DNA of 64,000 nucleotides from Lysinibacillus telephonicus (GTDB taxonomy: Bacteria; Bacillota; Bacilli; Bacillales_A; Planococcaceae), in the NCBI RefSeq assembly GCF_003966145.1, contig NZ_RXNR01000010.1, forward strand, positions 1 through 64,000. Direction: 5' to 3'. Shown here one piece after another: positions 42,286 through 52,360 of the stretch. The position numbers and the translations under genes were made by a program. The notes under the pieces were generated by a model, which worked only from the letters and a program-made list of their open reading frames with translations, ran no database searches and had not been told where the DNA came from. Numbering within the stretch: the first letter of the stretch is position 1; every line of letters begins with the position of its first letter.

Positions 42286-43671
42286 ATGCAAAACTCTCTT
42301 TGGCTAAAAGACGTTGAGTCATTATCATTACCTACATTATCAAAATCTTTAGACTGTGATGTTTGTATAGTTGGCGGTGGTTTAACAGGAATATATACAG
42401 CATATTTACTCGCAAAAAAAGGCATTAATGTTATACTGCTTGAGGCAAAGCCTTCCGTTGCACTTGGTACAACTAGTCATTCAACAGGAAAATTAACTCC
42501 TCAACACGGTATTATTTTTTCAAAACTTTTAAAGAATTTTTCTGAAGGTGATGTTCGTACCTATTATCAAGCAAATAAAAATGCAATAGATTCGGCTTTA
42601 CAGTTTGCACCAATTGAAACATATCAAAAAATAGATTCTTTTATATATGCACAAAGCAATTATGGCAGCCGGACAATTCAGGATGAATTGAATGCCTATA
42701 AAAAACTTAATTTACCAGGCTATGAAACAACAGATACTGAGCTGCCGATTCCTATTACATCTGCATTAAAAATGGAGGATACAGCACAAATACATCCTAC
42801 AAATTTCACACTCCATTTTGCCAAGCTCGCCTTGAAGGAAGGGGCAACTATATTTACAAATTGCCGTGTAACTAGAGTGATTATCGATGAAAAAATAGTT
42901 GAAACCAATAGCGACAGTCGTATATCCTATAAAAACTTAGTACTATGTACGCATTATCCAATAGAATCCATTAGAAATTTATATACAACAAAGCTTTCCA
43001 TTGAACGCTCATATTTAATGGCTTCAAAAGCTAGCGAGCTGTTACAGGGGCAGTATTTATCCGTTGAAAATCCTTCAAGGACCATAAGGACTGCATTGAT
43101 TTCAAACACACCATATTTTATTTATGGAGGAAGCAGTCATAAGGCAGGTGCTATTAAACATACAAAAAGCTATTACAAAGACCTTGAAACCGAATTAGTT
43201 TCCAATTTCGACCTACCTAAGCCAACGTACTTTTGGAGTGCACAGGATCCAGATACACCTGATTACATTCCTTATATTGGGCAGCTTACTGATAGCGAGC
43301 CTAATATCTATATTGCAACGGGTTACCGTAAATGGGGGCTTTCTAATTCGCTAGTAGCAGGAGAAATTATTTCAAGCGCAATTACTAAAGAAGCCCATAT
43401 GGCAGCATCCTTATATAGCCCTTCAAGAGGACAATTTGGCCGAAATCTTTTATATTCCTTAAAAAATATTGGTTTTGTTGCAACAAGTCTGGTTGGTGGT
43501 TATATTACAAGAATTGAAGCACCTAAATGTACACATCTAGGATGTAAAACAAGATGGAATGAGGCCGATGAAACATGGGACTGTCCATGCCATGGATCCC
43601 GCTTTGACAAAAATGGAGATATAATAGAAGGGCCAGCTGTCTATCCTTTAAAATTAAAGAAACAAATGTAA
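42286..43671 (+). CDS. FAD-dependent oxidoreductase with C-terminal Rieske domain
   Basis: 461 residues from ATG at 42286 (GGGGG five bases upstream). N-terminal DAO-type flavin domain with VCIVGGGLTGIYTAYLLAKK and LLEAKPSVALGTTSHSTGKL; C-terminal Rieske domain with both cluster motifs CTHLGC and CPCHGSRF. It resembles B. subtilis YhfW but is somewhat shorter (about 510 there). Substrate unknown; electrons may pass from the iron-sulfur cluster to the flavin. Divergent from the DsbA-type gene. Confidence 0.9.
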   Translation: MQNSLWLKDVESLSLPTLSKSLDCDVCIVGGGLTGIYTAYLLAKKGINVILLEAKPSVALGTTSHSTGKLTPQHGIIFSKLLKNFSEGDVRTYYQANKNAIDSALQFAPIETYQKIDSFIYAQSNYGSRTIQDELNAYKKLNLPGYETTDTELPIPITSALKMEDTAQIHPTNFTLHFAKLALKEGATIFTNCRVTRVIIDEKIVETNSDSRISYKNLVLCTHYPIESIRNLYTTKLSIERSYLMASKASELLQGQYLSVENPSRTIRTALISNTPYFIYGGSSHKAGAIKHTKSYYKDLETELVSNFDLPKPTYFWSAQDPDTPDYIPYIGQLTDSEPNIYIATGYRKWGLSNSLVAGEIISSAITKEAHMAASLYSPSRGQFGRNLLYSLKNIGFVATSLVGGYITRIEAPKCTHLGCKTRWNEADETWDCPCHGSRFDKNGDIIEGPAVYPLKLKKQM

Positions 43672-43759
43672 AAAGGATTCATCCAAAAAAACTACGTAGA
43701 ATTAACTTTACTGCGATAAGGATAGTTATTGCCACAAGGAGCAATGTTTAATTAATAAA

Positions 43760-43806
43760 AAGAGGGGCTTTTACAGAAAAGTAAACTTTTCTGTAAGGCC
43801 CCTCCT
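43760..43806. terminator. Bidirectional terminator between Rieske and ppaC genes
   Basis: GAGGGGC(TT)TTACAGAAAAGT pairs with CTTTTCTGTAAGGCCCCTC around a very short loop; A- and T-rich flanks. Confidence 0.8.
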
Positions 43807-43812
43807 TATTTA

Positions 43813-44736
43813 TTAAAGTGCTTCTGTTAATACTGGCACGATTTGTTTTTTACGTGATACAACACCTGGTAAGTCAACTAAGTCGTTGTCTAATTGTTTA
43901 CCAAATGCTTTTGCTGCTGCTTCAGCCGCGCTTCCTACAACTACAGCTGTAGAATCGTTATTTAAAATATCTGTTACTACGAAGAAGAATAACTGTAAGC
44001 CATTTTCTTCAATGTTCTTATTTAATAAACTTACTAATTCATCCTTGCGATTTAATACATCATTTATATCAACTGCATTTACTTGAGCAACTATTGACTT
44101 TACTTCACCAAATGTAAATTCTTTCGCATCTAATGATAATAAATCTTCCAGTGATTTATCAGAAAGGTCTGCACCCGCTTTTAACATCGCTAAACCATAT
44201 TCATTTACATCTACACCAGCTTTTTCAGCTAATTCTTTACCAGCTTGTACATCTTGTTCTGTGCAAGTTGGTGATTTGAATAATAATGTATCTGAAACAA
44301 TTGCAGAAAGCATTAATCCTGCAATATTTGAAGGAATTTCCACATTATTTTCTTTGAAAATTTTATTTAAAATTGTCGCTGTACAGCCAACAGGTTCTGC
44401 ACGGTAGTAAAGTGGATCAGAAGTTTCAAAGTTAGCAATACGGTGATGATCGATTACTTCAGTTACTTTAACTTCTTCAATCCCATCTGCAGATTGCTGA
44501 CGCTCATTGTGGTCCACTAAAATTACTTCGCTTGCTTCATTTGCAACATTTTCAATTAATCGTGGTGCTTCGAAACCAAACTTTTCTAATGCATATTTTG
44601 TCTCGTTGTTCACTTCTCCTAGACGTACTGCCTCTGCATCTACGCCAAGTTGTTGTTTTAAATATGCATAAACGAGTGCAGAAGTGATTGTGTCTGTATC
44701 TGGATTTTTATGTCCGAAAACTAATACTTTGCTCAT
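43813..44736 (-). CDS. ppaC: Manganese-dependent inorganic pyrophosphatase
   Basis: 307 residues of the DHH family II type. [35 protein letters not shown] (the DHH motif) and C-terminal [12 protein letters not shown] are present. It hydrolyses pyrophosphate and needs Mn(II). TAGGAGGAAC precedes the ATG. An extended -10 TGATAAAAT lies on the minus strand at 44781-44789. Confidence 0.96.
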   Translation of the reverse strand: MSKVLVFGHKNPDTDTITSALVYAYLKQQLGVDAEAVRLGEVNNETKYALEKFGFEAPRLIENVANEASEVILVDHNERQQSADGIEEVKVTEVIDHHRIANFETSDPLYYRAEPVGCTATILNKIFKENNVEIPSNIAGLMLSAIVSDTLLFKSPTCTEQDVQAGKELAEKAGVDVNEYGLAMLKAGADLSDKSLEDLLSLDAKEFTFGEVKSIVAQVNAVDINDVLNRKDELVSLLNKNIEENGLQLFFFVVTDILNNDSTAVVVGSAAEAAAKAFGKQLDNDLVDLPGVVSRKKQIVPVLTEAL

Positions 44737-44835
44737 TCAATGAGTTCCTCCTATTTATGAATGTTCTTAATTCCGAGTATATTTTATCATACCTGTTACT
44801 GAATAGAAAAATAGAACTTGTTGTGTTTTTAGAGT

Positions 44836-44982
44836 GAACGAGCGCCTTCCGCTTTTCTTATTGTCCAGCTTCAGGCGCTAGCTCCTCGACAACTTCGGTG
44901 CTTCCTTCAAGGGCAAAAAGCGCCCTTTCGTCAGCCCCTCCAGTTGTTGTCGGAGCTGAACGAGCGCCTTCCGCTTTTCTTA
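44836..44982. repeat. Intergenic repeat element bounded by 25-bp direct repeats
   Basis: A 25-bp sequence starting GAACGAGCGCCTTCCGCTTT occurs at 44836-44860 and again, identical, at 44958-44982. Between them lie TTGTCCAGCTTCAGGCGC, CTCCTCGACAA, GGCAAAAAGCGCCC and TTGTCGGAGCTGAAC, which can form several hairpins. GC content is well above the surroundings. This is the pattern of the dispersed non-coding repeats (GAAAAGCGGAAGGCGC type) of Bacillus and Lysinibacillus genomes. It contains no ORF. Confidence 0.75.
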
Positions 44983-44984
44983 TA

Positions 44985-45029
44985 AAAAGCGCATTCGTAA
45001 ATGCCCCCGCAATTTACGAATACGCTCTC
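44985..45029 (-). terminator. Terminator of the RpiR-family gene
   Basis: AGCG(T/C)ATTCGTAAAT and its complement with a 9-nt GC-rich loop, followed by TTTTTAT on the minus strand. Confidence 0.8.
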
Positions 45030-45039
45030 GAAAGTATGA

Positions 45040-45894
45040 TTAGATATTTTGTGCTTTATCTAAAAATAAAAAGTTACTCTCTATTTGTGCATTAGATTTT
45101 TGGAATGATGTATATTGTTTTTTATTTTGTGCAACCATTCCTTCAATAAGTGCATGGATTAGTGAATGTGATGCTGTAATTACTTCTGTTGAAGAATGCT
45201 TATGCCCACCTACCGTAAAGATGACATCTGCATAATCACGAATTGGTGATAAATTTGAGCTTGTAATTGCGATTACTTTGGCATTCTTATTTTTCGATAG
45301 TTTTGTAATCGTCAATACATCTTCAAGTACAGTATCTAGAGCAATTACGATGAGCAGCGATTGATCATCCATTCCGCTAATCTGCTGTACAATATTCTCC
45401 ACATCGTGCTGGATTTGTTTTACATGCTTGCGATAGCTGCTTAAAGTGCTTGTTAAGAAATTTGCAGAAGGTGAAGATTGTCTAAAGCCTAATACATATA
45501 AGAATTTCATTTCATGCATCCACTTTATAGCTTGTTCGAACTTGTCCTCATCAACTTGTTGAATCGTACTTAAAATACTCGTGATATCACGATTCATCAC
45601 CTCACTGACAAGATGCTCATGTTTTTTTGTTAAAAGCGGATGATCATAAATAGGAGATTCTTTCTTTTCCATTAGATCTTCTTTAACCTTCTCTTGCAAT
45701 TCACAAAAACCAGATAATTCCATCGCATAACAGAACCGAATAACAGTCGATTCACTAACACCTATCAACTTCCCAACATCGGAAGCTATATGAGTCGCTA
45801 TGATATTTGGGTTATCAATAACAAATTGAGCAACCTTGCGTTGTCCTCGAGATAAACGGATAAAACGCTTCTTTATATCATCACATATGCCCAT
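45040..45894 (-). CDS. RpiR/MurR-family transcriptional regulator
   Basis: 284 residues from ATG at 45894. N-terminal HTH_6 domain (RLSRGQRKVAQFVIDNPNII, VGKLIGVSESTVIRFCYAME) and a C-terminal SIS sugar-phosphate-binding domain (LYVLGFRQSSPSANFLTSTL, LLIVIALDTVLEDVLTITKL). Such proteins sense phosphosugars, but no sugar gene is adjacent; the next gene is an MFS transporter. The AAGGAGG site is 14 bases from this ATG, wider than usual, so a nearer non-ATG start is possible; the frame is open to 45975. Confidence 0.85.
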   Translation of the reverse strand: MGICDDIKKRFIRLSRGQRKVAQFVIDNPNIIATHIASDVGKLIGVSESTVIRFCYAMELSGFCELQEKVKEDLMEKKESPIYDHPLLTKKHEHLVSEVMNRDITSILSTIQQVDEDKFEQAIKWMHEMKFLYVLGFRQSSPSANFLTSTLSSYRKHVKQIQHDVENIVQQISGMDDQSLLIVIALDTVLEDVLTITKLSKNKNAKVIAITSSNLSPIRDYADVIFTVGGHKHSSTEVITASHSLIHALIEGMVAQNKKQYTSFQKSNAQIESNFLFLDKAQNI

Positions 45895-46237
45895 TTTAAC
45901 TTCGACTACCTCCTTATTTTGTAAATTGTACAATTTAATAAGAGATAGGTTAACACTATTATTGATTGAATACAATGAGTTTTCAGAAAAAACTTTATTA
46001 TGCTAAATTAGAAAGTCAAAAATTTGTCAAATCTTAGTATGATTCCCTCAAATAAAATTGAAGAAATGAAAAGACTGACCATTAATTAAGAATTTTTAGG
46101 CAGTCCCTCTAAATATAAGTTTAAAAATATTACTCCATCAGTACTTAGCATCCTACTTGCAAATGAACTATTTAACCCAATTCTCATAATCCTTACTACT
46201 GTAAAGGTAATTTGGCAACACACGTTCTTTTTTAAGC
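45895..46237. other. Upstream region of the RpiR-type gene and end of the MFS unit
   Basis: Holds a perfect 14-bp palindrome AAATTGTACAATTT (45923-45936) just before the RpiR-type ribosome binding site, a candidate autoregulatory operator. At 46070-46106 an imperfect hairpin GACTGCC/GGTCAGTC followed on the minus strand by TTTTCATTT may terminate the MFS gene. Confidence 0.4.
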
Positions 46238-47470
46238 TTATAATTCTAATTCTGTTTGTTTTGTTTCTTTTCCTAAAAATAATACCGCTGCAGCCCCAAT
46301 AAGTATCGATACGCAAAATATTGCAAAAATAGACCCAATACTATATTCAAGCTTTAATAAATAGCCAACAAGTAGAGGACCAAAAATTCCTCCTATACGG
46401 CCTACTGCGGCTGCTATCCCCGCACCGGTTCCACGAATAACCATCGGATATTGTTCTGGAGTATAAGCATATAATGCTCCCCATGCTCCTAAATTAAAGA
46501 ATGATAGTAAAATACCTGATATAAGTAATGCCGTTACGGTTTCAGCATTACCAAATACATATGCACTTGCAGCAGTACCGATTAAATACGTCACAAGGAC
46601 GAATTTTCGTCCAAACTTCTCTATAAACCACGCTGCTGTAAAATAACCGGGAAGCTGTGCGATAGTCATTATTAGAACGTACTTAAAGCTTGATATTAAG
46701 TCAAACCCTTTTCCAACCATTACACTCGGCAACCATAGAAACATTCCATAGTAAGAAAAAACTACCGTAAACCATAGAATCCAAAGCATCAAAGTTGAAC
46801 GGACATATTTTTTCTTCCAAACCCCCGCCATATTTTGCATAATGGAACGATTTTTTGCTTCTGGTTTGGCTGCAAACTGAGGTGAGTCAGGTAAATGCAT
46901 TCTGATATAAACCGCATAAAATGCTGGAATTGCTGTTAGGATTAAAGCAACCCGCCATCCTTCAATTGGCCAGAATTCAGCTGGTATTACAAAATAAGAA
47001 ATAATCGCAGCTATAAGCCACCCTGCAGCCCAAAAGCTTTCTAGCAACACTACTACTCGACCGCGTTCTTTTGCTTCTACACTTTCCGATACTAGGGTTG
47101 AAGCAACTGGCAGCTCCCCTCCTAACCCCATACCAACAAAGAATCGTAAAATCATAAATGCAACAAATGTCGTCGTTAATGCAGAGAGACCACTAGCAAC
47201 AGAAAAAATGATTAAGGTCCACATAAAAATCTGTTTGCGCCCTATTTTATCTGCAAAAATACCAAATACCAAGGCACCAACTGCCATACCAATAGAGTTA
47301 ATACTTCCTATCCAACCCATTTGTGTAGAATTTAGTCCCCAATCAGCGGCTAATGCGGCGATGACGAAAGACAATATTCCAACATCCATTGCATCAAACA
47401 TCCAGCCAACTCCAGCAACTCCTAATAATTTATTGCGTGAAATTGGTGCTGTACTCTTTTTTACTTCCAC
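46238..47470 (-). CDS. Major facilitator transporter (aromatic acid/niacin type)
   Basis: 410 residues, GTG start with AGGTGAAT upstream. Twelve membrane segments; the A-loop FGIFADKIGRKQIF and RFFVGMGLGGELPVASTLVS are typical of the AAHS/NiaP-like group, as is DAMDVGILSFVIAAL in the first helix with an acidic pair. Candidate substrates are niacin or aromatic acids; not decidable here. Divergent from thrC. Confidence 0.87.
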   Translation of the reverse strand: MEVKKSTAPISRNKLLGVAGVGWMFDAMDVGILSFVIAALAADWGLNSTQMGWIGSINSIGMAVGALVFGIFADKIGRKQIFMWTLIIFSVASGLSALTTTFVAFMILRFFVGMGLGGELPVASTLVSESVEAKERGRVVVLLESFWAAGWLIAAIISYFVIPAEFWPIEGWRVALILTAIPAFYAVYIRMHLPDSPQFAAKPEAKNRSIMQNMAGVWKKKYVRSTLMLWILWFTVVFSYYGMFLWLPSVMVGKGFDLISSFKYVLIMTIAQLPGYFTAAWFIEKFGRKFVLVTYLIGTAASAYVFGNAETVTALLISGILLSFFNLGAWGALYAYTPEQYPMVIRGTGAGIAAAVGRIGGIFGPLLVGYLLKLEYSIGSIFAIFCVSILIGAAAVLFLGKETKQTELEL

Positions 47471-47583
47471 TTATATTCACCTGTCTTTACATTTGAATTT
47501 ACACCTATAACAATACACCTGTTTTAATAAAGTGACAAGGAGATTTTGGCCTTTTTATAATTTTGTTAAATTCTCATTTTCTA

Positions 47584-47613
47584 TTGAAATCTACCTCTAA
47601 CTTGCGTTAAAAT
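47584..47613 (+). promoter_or_regulatory. Candidate sigma-A promoter of thrC-thrB
   Basis: TTGAAA (47584-47589), 18-bp spacer, TAAAAT (47608-47613), about 55 bases before the thrC start. Confidence 0.45.
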
Positions 47614-47669
47614 GTCTTTTATATACAAACAACTGTTCATCCAGTGAGAACAAAAGGAGAATGTTCGCT

Positions 47670-48722
47670 ATGTGGAAAGGTCTTATAGAAGAATATAAAG
47701 AATTTTTACCTGTTACTGAAAACACACCTGCATTAACTTTAAATGAAGGTAATACTCCTCTTATTCACTTAGTAAATCTGTCCAAGGAATTAGGCATTGA
47801 ATTATACGGCAAAATCGAAGGCGCAAATCCAACAGGATCATTTAAAGACCGTGGTATGGTCTTTGCTGTAGCAAAAGCAATTGAAGATGGTGCAAAATGT
47901 GTTATCTGTGCATCTACCGGCAATACATCAGCTGCTGCATCAGCATATGCAGCTCGTGCTGGAATTCAATCTATTGTTGTAATACCTAAAGGAAAAGTTG
48001 CACTTGGTAAATTAGCTCAAGCATGTATGTATGGAGCAAAAATCATCGAGATTGATGGCAACTTTGACGATGCACTTGCAATTGTTCGTCAAGTTAGTGA
48101 AACAACACCTGTTAAACTAGTCAACTCAGTAAACCCATACCGTATTGAAGGGCAAAAAACTGCTGCATTTGAAATTGTAGATAGTTTAGGACAAGCGCCT
48201 GAATACCTATGCATTCCTGTGGGCAACGCAGGAAACATTAGTGCCTACTGGAAAGGCTTCAAAGAATATAATGAAGCAAAAAATACTGGTTTACCAAAAA
48301 TGTATGGCTTTGAAGCAGAAGGTGCTGCTGCAATTGTTAAAGGTGAACCTATTACAAATCCTGAAACAGTCGCAACAGCAATTCGAATCGGGAACCCAGC
48401 AAGCTGGAAATTAGCTGAGGCTGCGCGTGATGAATCAGAAGGTATTATTGATTCTGTTACGGATGATGAAATTTTAGCAGCTTATCAATTAATTGCTCGT
48501 TCTGAAGGTATTTTTGTTGAGCCTGGTTCTGCAGCATCACTTGCTGGTGTTATTAAATCCGTTAACAACGGCAAAATCACTAAAGGTAGTCACGTTGTTA
48601 CTGTATTTACTGGCAATGGATTAAAAGACCCTGATACAGCAATGAGCGTATCTAAAGTCGATTTAGTATCACTTAAAAATGATGAAGAAGAAATTCGTCA
48701 ATATATCGAGGGAATTTTATGA
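47670..48722 (+). CDS. thrC: Threonine synthase
   Basis: 350 residues from ATG at 47670 (AAGGAG ten bases upstream; the ATG at 47661 is too near the site). PLP lysine in [11 protein letters not shown]; phosphate loop [32 protein letters not shown]. It converts O-phosphohomoserine to threonine. It overlaps thrB by four bases. In B. subtilis hom precedes thrC; here no hom is present. Confidence 0.96.
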   Translation: MWKGLIEEYKEFLPVTENTPALTLNEGNTPLIHLVNLSKELGIELYGKIEGANPTGSFKDRGMVFAVAKAIEDGAKCVICASTGNTSAAASAYAARAGIQSIVVIPKGKVALGKLAQACMYGAKIIEIDGNFDDALAIVRQVSETTPVKLVNSVNPYRIEGQKTAAFEIVDSLGQAPEYLCIPVGNAGNISAYWKGFKEYNEAKNTGLPKMYGFEAEGAAAIVKGEPITNPETVATAIRIGNPASWKLAEAARDESEGIIDSVTDDEILAAYQLIARSEGIFVEPGSAASLAGVIKSVNNGKITKGSHVVTVFTGNGLKDPDTAMSVSKVDLVSLKNDEEEIRQYIEGIL

Positions 48723-49636
48723 GTAAAAAATGGCAAATCACTGTTCCTGGGAGCACTGCTAACTTAGGACCTGGGTTTGATTCCATTGGGCTTAGCTTGT
48801 CCTTATACTTAAATCTAACAGTGTCTCTATCAGACAAATGGGAAATTATCCATTTATCTGACCATCTACCAAAAGAGTTCGAAATAAAAGATCATTTAAT
48901 CTACAAAATTGCAAAAGAAACAGCAGCCCGATTTAACAAAGAACTACCTGCTTGCCGAATCGAAATGACGAGTGAATTACCTTTTGCACGAGGATTAGGA
49001 AGTAGTGCAGCAGCTATTGTTGCTGCGATTGAATTAGCCAATATCGTCTGCGACTTAAATTTATCTACGCAAGAAAAATTAGATATCTCTTCGCAAATTG
49101 AAGGACATCCTGATAATTCATCAGCTTCCGTTCTTGGCGGTTTAACAATTTCCACAATGGATGAAAACGGAAATGTCGATACGATTCATATACAAGATTT
49201 AGATGCTTCCTTCGTAGTGTTCATCCCGACTGTTGAATTAAAGACTACGGAAGCTCGTAGCGTATTACCGGATCAGTATGACCGAAGCCATGCTGTTAGT
49301 GCAAGTGCAAATGCTAATATGTTAGCAGCTTCATTAATCTTAAAAGATTATGAACGGATAGGCCGCTATATGGAATCTGATTTATTCCATGAGCCATTCC
49401 GTGCAAAACTGATTCCTTACTTTAATGAAATTCATTATGCTGCTCGAGAGGCTGGCGCATATGGTACAGCACTTAGTGGAGCTGGTCCTACTGTTATATC
49501 TATTATCCCGACTGAAATAGAAGAGCAGTTCATCAATAAATTAGAAAAACAGTTTCCTACACATGAAATATTATTAACAAGAGCTGATCAACAAGGTGTA
49601 TGTGTAGTTGAAGTAAAAAATGACGTACTAGCCTAA
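48719..49636 (+). CDS. thrB: Homoserine kinase
   Basis: 305 residues of the GHMP kinase family: [40 protein letters not shown] (ATP loop) and [17 protein letters not shown]. It makes O-phosphohomoserine, the substrate of ThrC. Start ATG overlaps the thrC stop (ATGA), with GAGGG upstream, so the two are translationally coupled. Confidence 0.96.
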   Translation: MSKKWQITVPGSTANLGPGFDSIGLSLSLYLNLTVSLSDKWEIIHLSDHLPKEFEIKDHLIYKIAKETAARFNKELPACRIEMTSELPFARGLGSSAAAIVAAIELANIVCDLNLSTQEKLDISSQIEGHPDNSSASVLGGLTISTMDENGNVDTIHIQDLDASFVVFIPTVELKTTEARSVLPDQYDRSHAVSASANANMLAASLILKDYERIGRYMESDLFHEPFRAKLIPYFNEIHYAAREAGAYGTALSGAGPTVISIIPTEIEEQFINKLEKQFPTHEILLTRADQQGVCVVEVKNDVLA

Positions 49637-49662
49637 GGAATTTGACTTAAAAACTAATACAA

Positions 49663-49707
49663 ATGCCCAATGAATCATATATTGAATCATTGGGCATCTT
49701 TTTTTGG
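49663..49707 (+). terminator. Terminator of thrC-thrB
   Basis: ATGCCCAATGA / TCATTGGGCAT stem followed by CTTTTTTT. Confidence 0.85.
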
Positions 49708-49847
49708 TTAGTTATTTGAATATAGCTGGCCAACGGTTTTCATAAGATGTCAACATACCATGATTTTCAGGATTACTAGTCCTTTTAGTATGAGAAACAG
49801 TTTTATTTAATGGTTTATTAAAAATCATTAGAAAGGAGTAGCTCAAA

Positions 49848-50495
49848 ATGAAAATCGGCATAATTGGAGCGACTGGGAAAGTTGGCAGCAATATATTAAT
49901 TGAAGCTAAAATGAGGAATCATGATATAACGGCTATTGCTCGAAACAAAAAAGCATTACCAAACATGAATATTACAATTTTGGAAAAGGAAATCTTTGAT
50001 TTAACGAAAGAAGATGCAACACAGTTTGATGTACTTGTAAATGCATTCGGTACATTCCCAGGAGAAGAAAGCCTGCATGTTAAAGCTGGGCGCTATTTAA
50101 TTTCTTTATTAAAGAATAGTCAAACGAAGCTATTTGTCGTTGGCGGCGCCGGAATTCTATTTAAAGATAATGGATATAAAATACGATTAATAGACCTCCC
50201 AGAATTCCCTAAAGAATATAAATTAATCGCTAATCAGCAATTACAAAACTTAATCGATTTACAAAACTCTTCTATACGGTGGACGTTCTTAAGCCCTTCA
50301 CCATTATTTGATTCTGATGGCCCTAGAACTGGTCATTATATATTAGGGAAAGATCGACTGCTTTTAAATTCACAGCATCTTAGCTATGTAAGCTATGCAG
50401 ATTATGCCGTCGCAGTGCTAGATGAGATTGAAAATCCACGTTATGAGAATAAACATTTTACAGTAGCTTCAGAAAATGCTACTACTGCATCATAA
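49848..50495 (+). CDS. NAD(P)-binding oxidoreductase (YwnB-like)
   Basis: 215 residues, GAAAGGAG upstream. Rossmann motif GIIGATGKVGSNI at residues 3-15, then ARNKKAL, VNAFGTFPGEESLH, FVVGGAGILF and SPSPLFDSDGPRTGHY. It is the atypical short-chain-dehydrogenase type (NAD(P)H-binding family) found in B. subtilis as YwnB. Substrate unknown. Monocistronic. Confidence 0.88.
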   Translation: MKIGIIGATGKVGSNILIEAKMRNHDITAIARNKKALPNMNITILEKEIFDLTKEDATQFDVLVNAFGTFPGEESLHVKAGRYLISLLKNSQTKLFVVGGAGILFKDNGYKIRLIDLPEFPKEYKLIANQQLQNLIDLQNSSIRWTFLSPSPLFDSDGPRTGHYILGKDRLLLNSQHLSYVSYADYAVAVLDEIENPRYENKHFTVASENATTAS

Positions 50496-50540
50496 TAAAA
50501 CAAAATAAAAAGAGTTTTCGGCTTTGCCTTTCGCCTTATA

Positions 50541-50575
50541 CAAGAGGACGTCTTATGTAAGACGTCCTCTTTTAT
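50541..50575. terminator. Bidirectional terminator between YwnB-like and ZIP genes
   Basis: AAGAGGACGTCTTA and its exact complement with a 2-nt loop, then TTTATG. Confidence 0.8.
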
Positions 50576-51390
50576 GCTAATAACAGTAAACTAATAGCCA
50601 TAACTGCCATCCCTGCTACGAGACCATAAATTGATAAATGCGTTTCATCATATTTTTTTGCAGCAGGCAATAGTTCATCTAGCGAAATAAATACCATAAT
50701 TCCTGCAACAGCAGCAAATATTACGCCGAACATAACGTCATTTAAAAATGGCATTAAAATTAAAAATGCAACAATCGCCCCAACCGGCTCAGCTAGACCA
50801 GAAATGAATGATAATTTAAATGCCTTTTTACGATTGCCTGTTGCAAAATAAATTGGAACAGCCACTGCAATTCCTTCTGGGATATTATGAATGGCAACCG
50901 CAATCGCAATAGCAATACCGACATTTGGATCTTGAATTGCTGACATAAACGTTGCAATTCCTTCTGGAAAGTTATGAATACCAATTGCTAAAGCAGTAAA
51001 TAACCCCATTTTCATTAGTTGTTCTTCATTAATTGCTTTTGCATTTAGTTCTGCTGCATGTACGTCCTCAACAGTTTTTACTTCATGTGGATTATTTTTC
51101 TTTGGAATAAAGCGATCAATAAGCGCTATAAATATTATCCCTGCAAAAAATCCGACAACTGTCATCCAATAGCCCTGTGTTTCACCTAATGCGGCTGTTA
51201 ATGAATCTTTTGCTTTTACAAAGATCTCTACCAACGATACATAAATCATAACACCCGCCGAAAAGCCTAATGCAATGGAAAGGAATTTTTTATTTGTTCT
51301 AGATGTAAAGAAAGCAATTAATGATCCTACCCCTGTTGCCAAGCCCGCAAATAAAGTTAAACCTAGCGCTAAAATGACATTACCTTCCAT
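50572..51390 (-). CDS. zupT: ZIP-family metal transporter (ZupT type)
   Basis: 272 residues, eight membrane segments. The two metal-site helices are IGIHNFPEGIATFMSAI and VAIHNIPEGIAVAVPIY; between segments 3 and 4 is a cytosolic loop rich in His, Glu and Lys. ZupT proteins take up Zn and also Fe, Mn or Co. A 7-1-7 palindrome lies 28-42 bases upstream, where a Fur-family regulator could bind. Confidence 0.92.
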   Translation of the reverse strand: MEGNVILALGLTLFAGLATGVGSLIAFFTSRTNKKFLSIALGFSAGVMIYVSLVEIFVKAKDSLTAALGETQGYWMTVVGFFAGIIFIALIDRFIPKKNNPHEVKTVEDVHAAELNAKAINEEQLMKMGLFTALAIGIHNFPEGIATFMSAIQDPNVGIAIAIAVAIHNIPEGIAVAVPIYFATGNRKKAFKLSFISGLAEPVGAIVAFLILMPFLNDVMFGVIFAAVAGIMVFISLDELLPAAKKYDETHLSIYGLVAGMAVMAISLLLLA

Positions 51391-51588
51391 TTAGTATCCT
51401 TATCCTCTCTTTATTTTTATAATAGTATTATATATTCAAAAGTTTCCTTTGTGCAACTTTTTTTACTTAAGTTATATCTTATGCACAAGGAAAACTTTTA
51501 AATGTAGTCATAACGTCTTATAATATGTTCTTTGTATAATTTGGTTGTTTTGTTATAAATAATGCATTTGTTTTCATCTTTCAAATAA
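51391..51588. other. Upstream region of the ZIP gene
   Basis: Contains TATAATA-G-TATTATA at 51418-51432, a 7-1-7 inverted repeat of Fur-family type but pure A+T apart from the centre. Otherwise no feature. Confidence 0.3.
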
Positions 51589-51591
51589 TTT

Positions 51592-51634
51592 AAAGAGCCT
51601 TACTACATAATTTACGTAATAAGGCCCTTTATTT
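51592..51634 (-). terminator. Terminator of the PAP2 gene
   Basis: AAAGGGCCTTATTAC pairs with GTAGTAAGGCTCTTT (G-U pairs), then AAATTATTT on the minus strand. Confidence 0.65.
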
Positions 51635-51673
51635 TTGAACAGCATATTTTTGATTTCAAAAGGTTTTGCTCAA

Positions 51674-52288
51674 TTATTTAAACTTACCATTAAGGTGCTT
51701 TCTTTTTTTCCACTCATACCAAGCGGCACAAAAAACAAACCAGCTATACCCTAAGCACCACCCAGCTATTACATCTGAAGCATAATGTCGGCTTTCAGCA
51801 ATTCTTGATAGTCCTATAAAGAATGAAAGAACAATAGCCAAAATCCATATTATAATAACTTTCTTTTTATTTGATAAAATTTCTGATAATAAATAGGCTA
51901 TTGTAAATAAATACAACAATGAGAGCATTGCGTGACCCGATGGAAAACTAAACGTAGTTAACTGATCCAGAATCTCAGGTCTAGGACGGTCTATCCAATT
52001 TTTTATTAATTGATTTAAAACCTTTCCAGCTGCAACCGTTAACAAAACAAATGCCATTCCTAAATAATTTCGTTGTCTCAGCCAAAGAAAAATTAACATA
52101 AAAATCGCAACGATAATAATAGTACTTGTATTACCAATATAGTGAAATGCAATAATAAAAGAATTGCCACCCAAAAGTTCAGACATTGTATTATCTAGCC
52201 ATATTATCGGAGACTTCTCATAACTTAACAATAATCCAATAAAAATAAACAGAGTAATAATGGCAATCGTAAATCTCCAATTTTTCAC
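51674..52288 (-). CDS. PAP2-family membrane phosphatase
   Basis: 204 residues from GTG at 52288, with AGGGGTGG seven bases upstream; the frame is open to 52327 without a better site. Six membrane segments. The three PAP2 motifs are KNWIDRPRPE, PSGHAM and SRIAESRHYASDV. Likely acts on undecaprenyl or phosphatidylglycerol phosphates at the outer face; substrate not proven. Confidence 0.9.
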   Translation of the reverse strand: MKNWRFTIAIITLFIFIGLLLSYEKSPIIWLDNTMSELLGGNSFIIAFHYIGNTSTIIIVAIFMLIFLWLRQRNYLGMAFVLLTVAAGKVLNQLIKNWIDRPRPEILDQLTTFSFPSGHAMLSLLYLFTIAYLLSEILSNKKKVIIIWILAIVLSFFIGLSRIAESRHYASDVIAGWCLGYSWFVFCAAWYEWKKRKHLNGKFK

Positions 52289-52360
52289 TGCAATTCCACC
52301 CCTTGAAAAAGGATAATCTAATTGCATTTTACCATTTGTAATTAAAATATGCCCAAGAAC

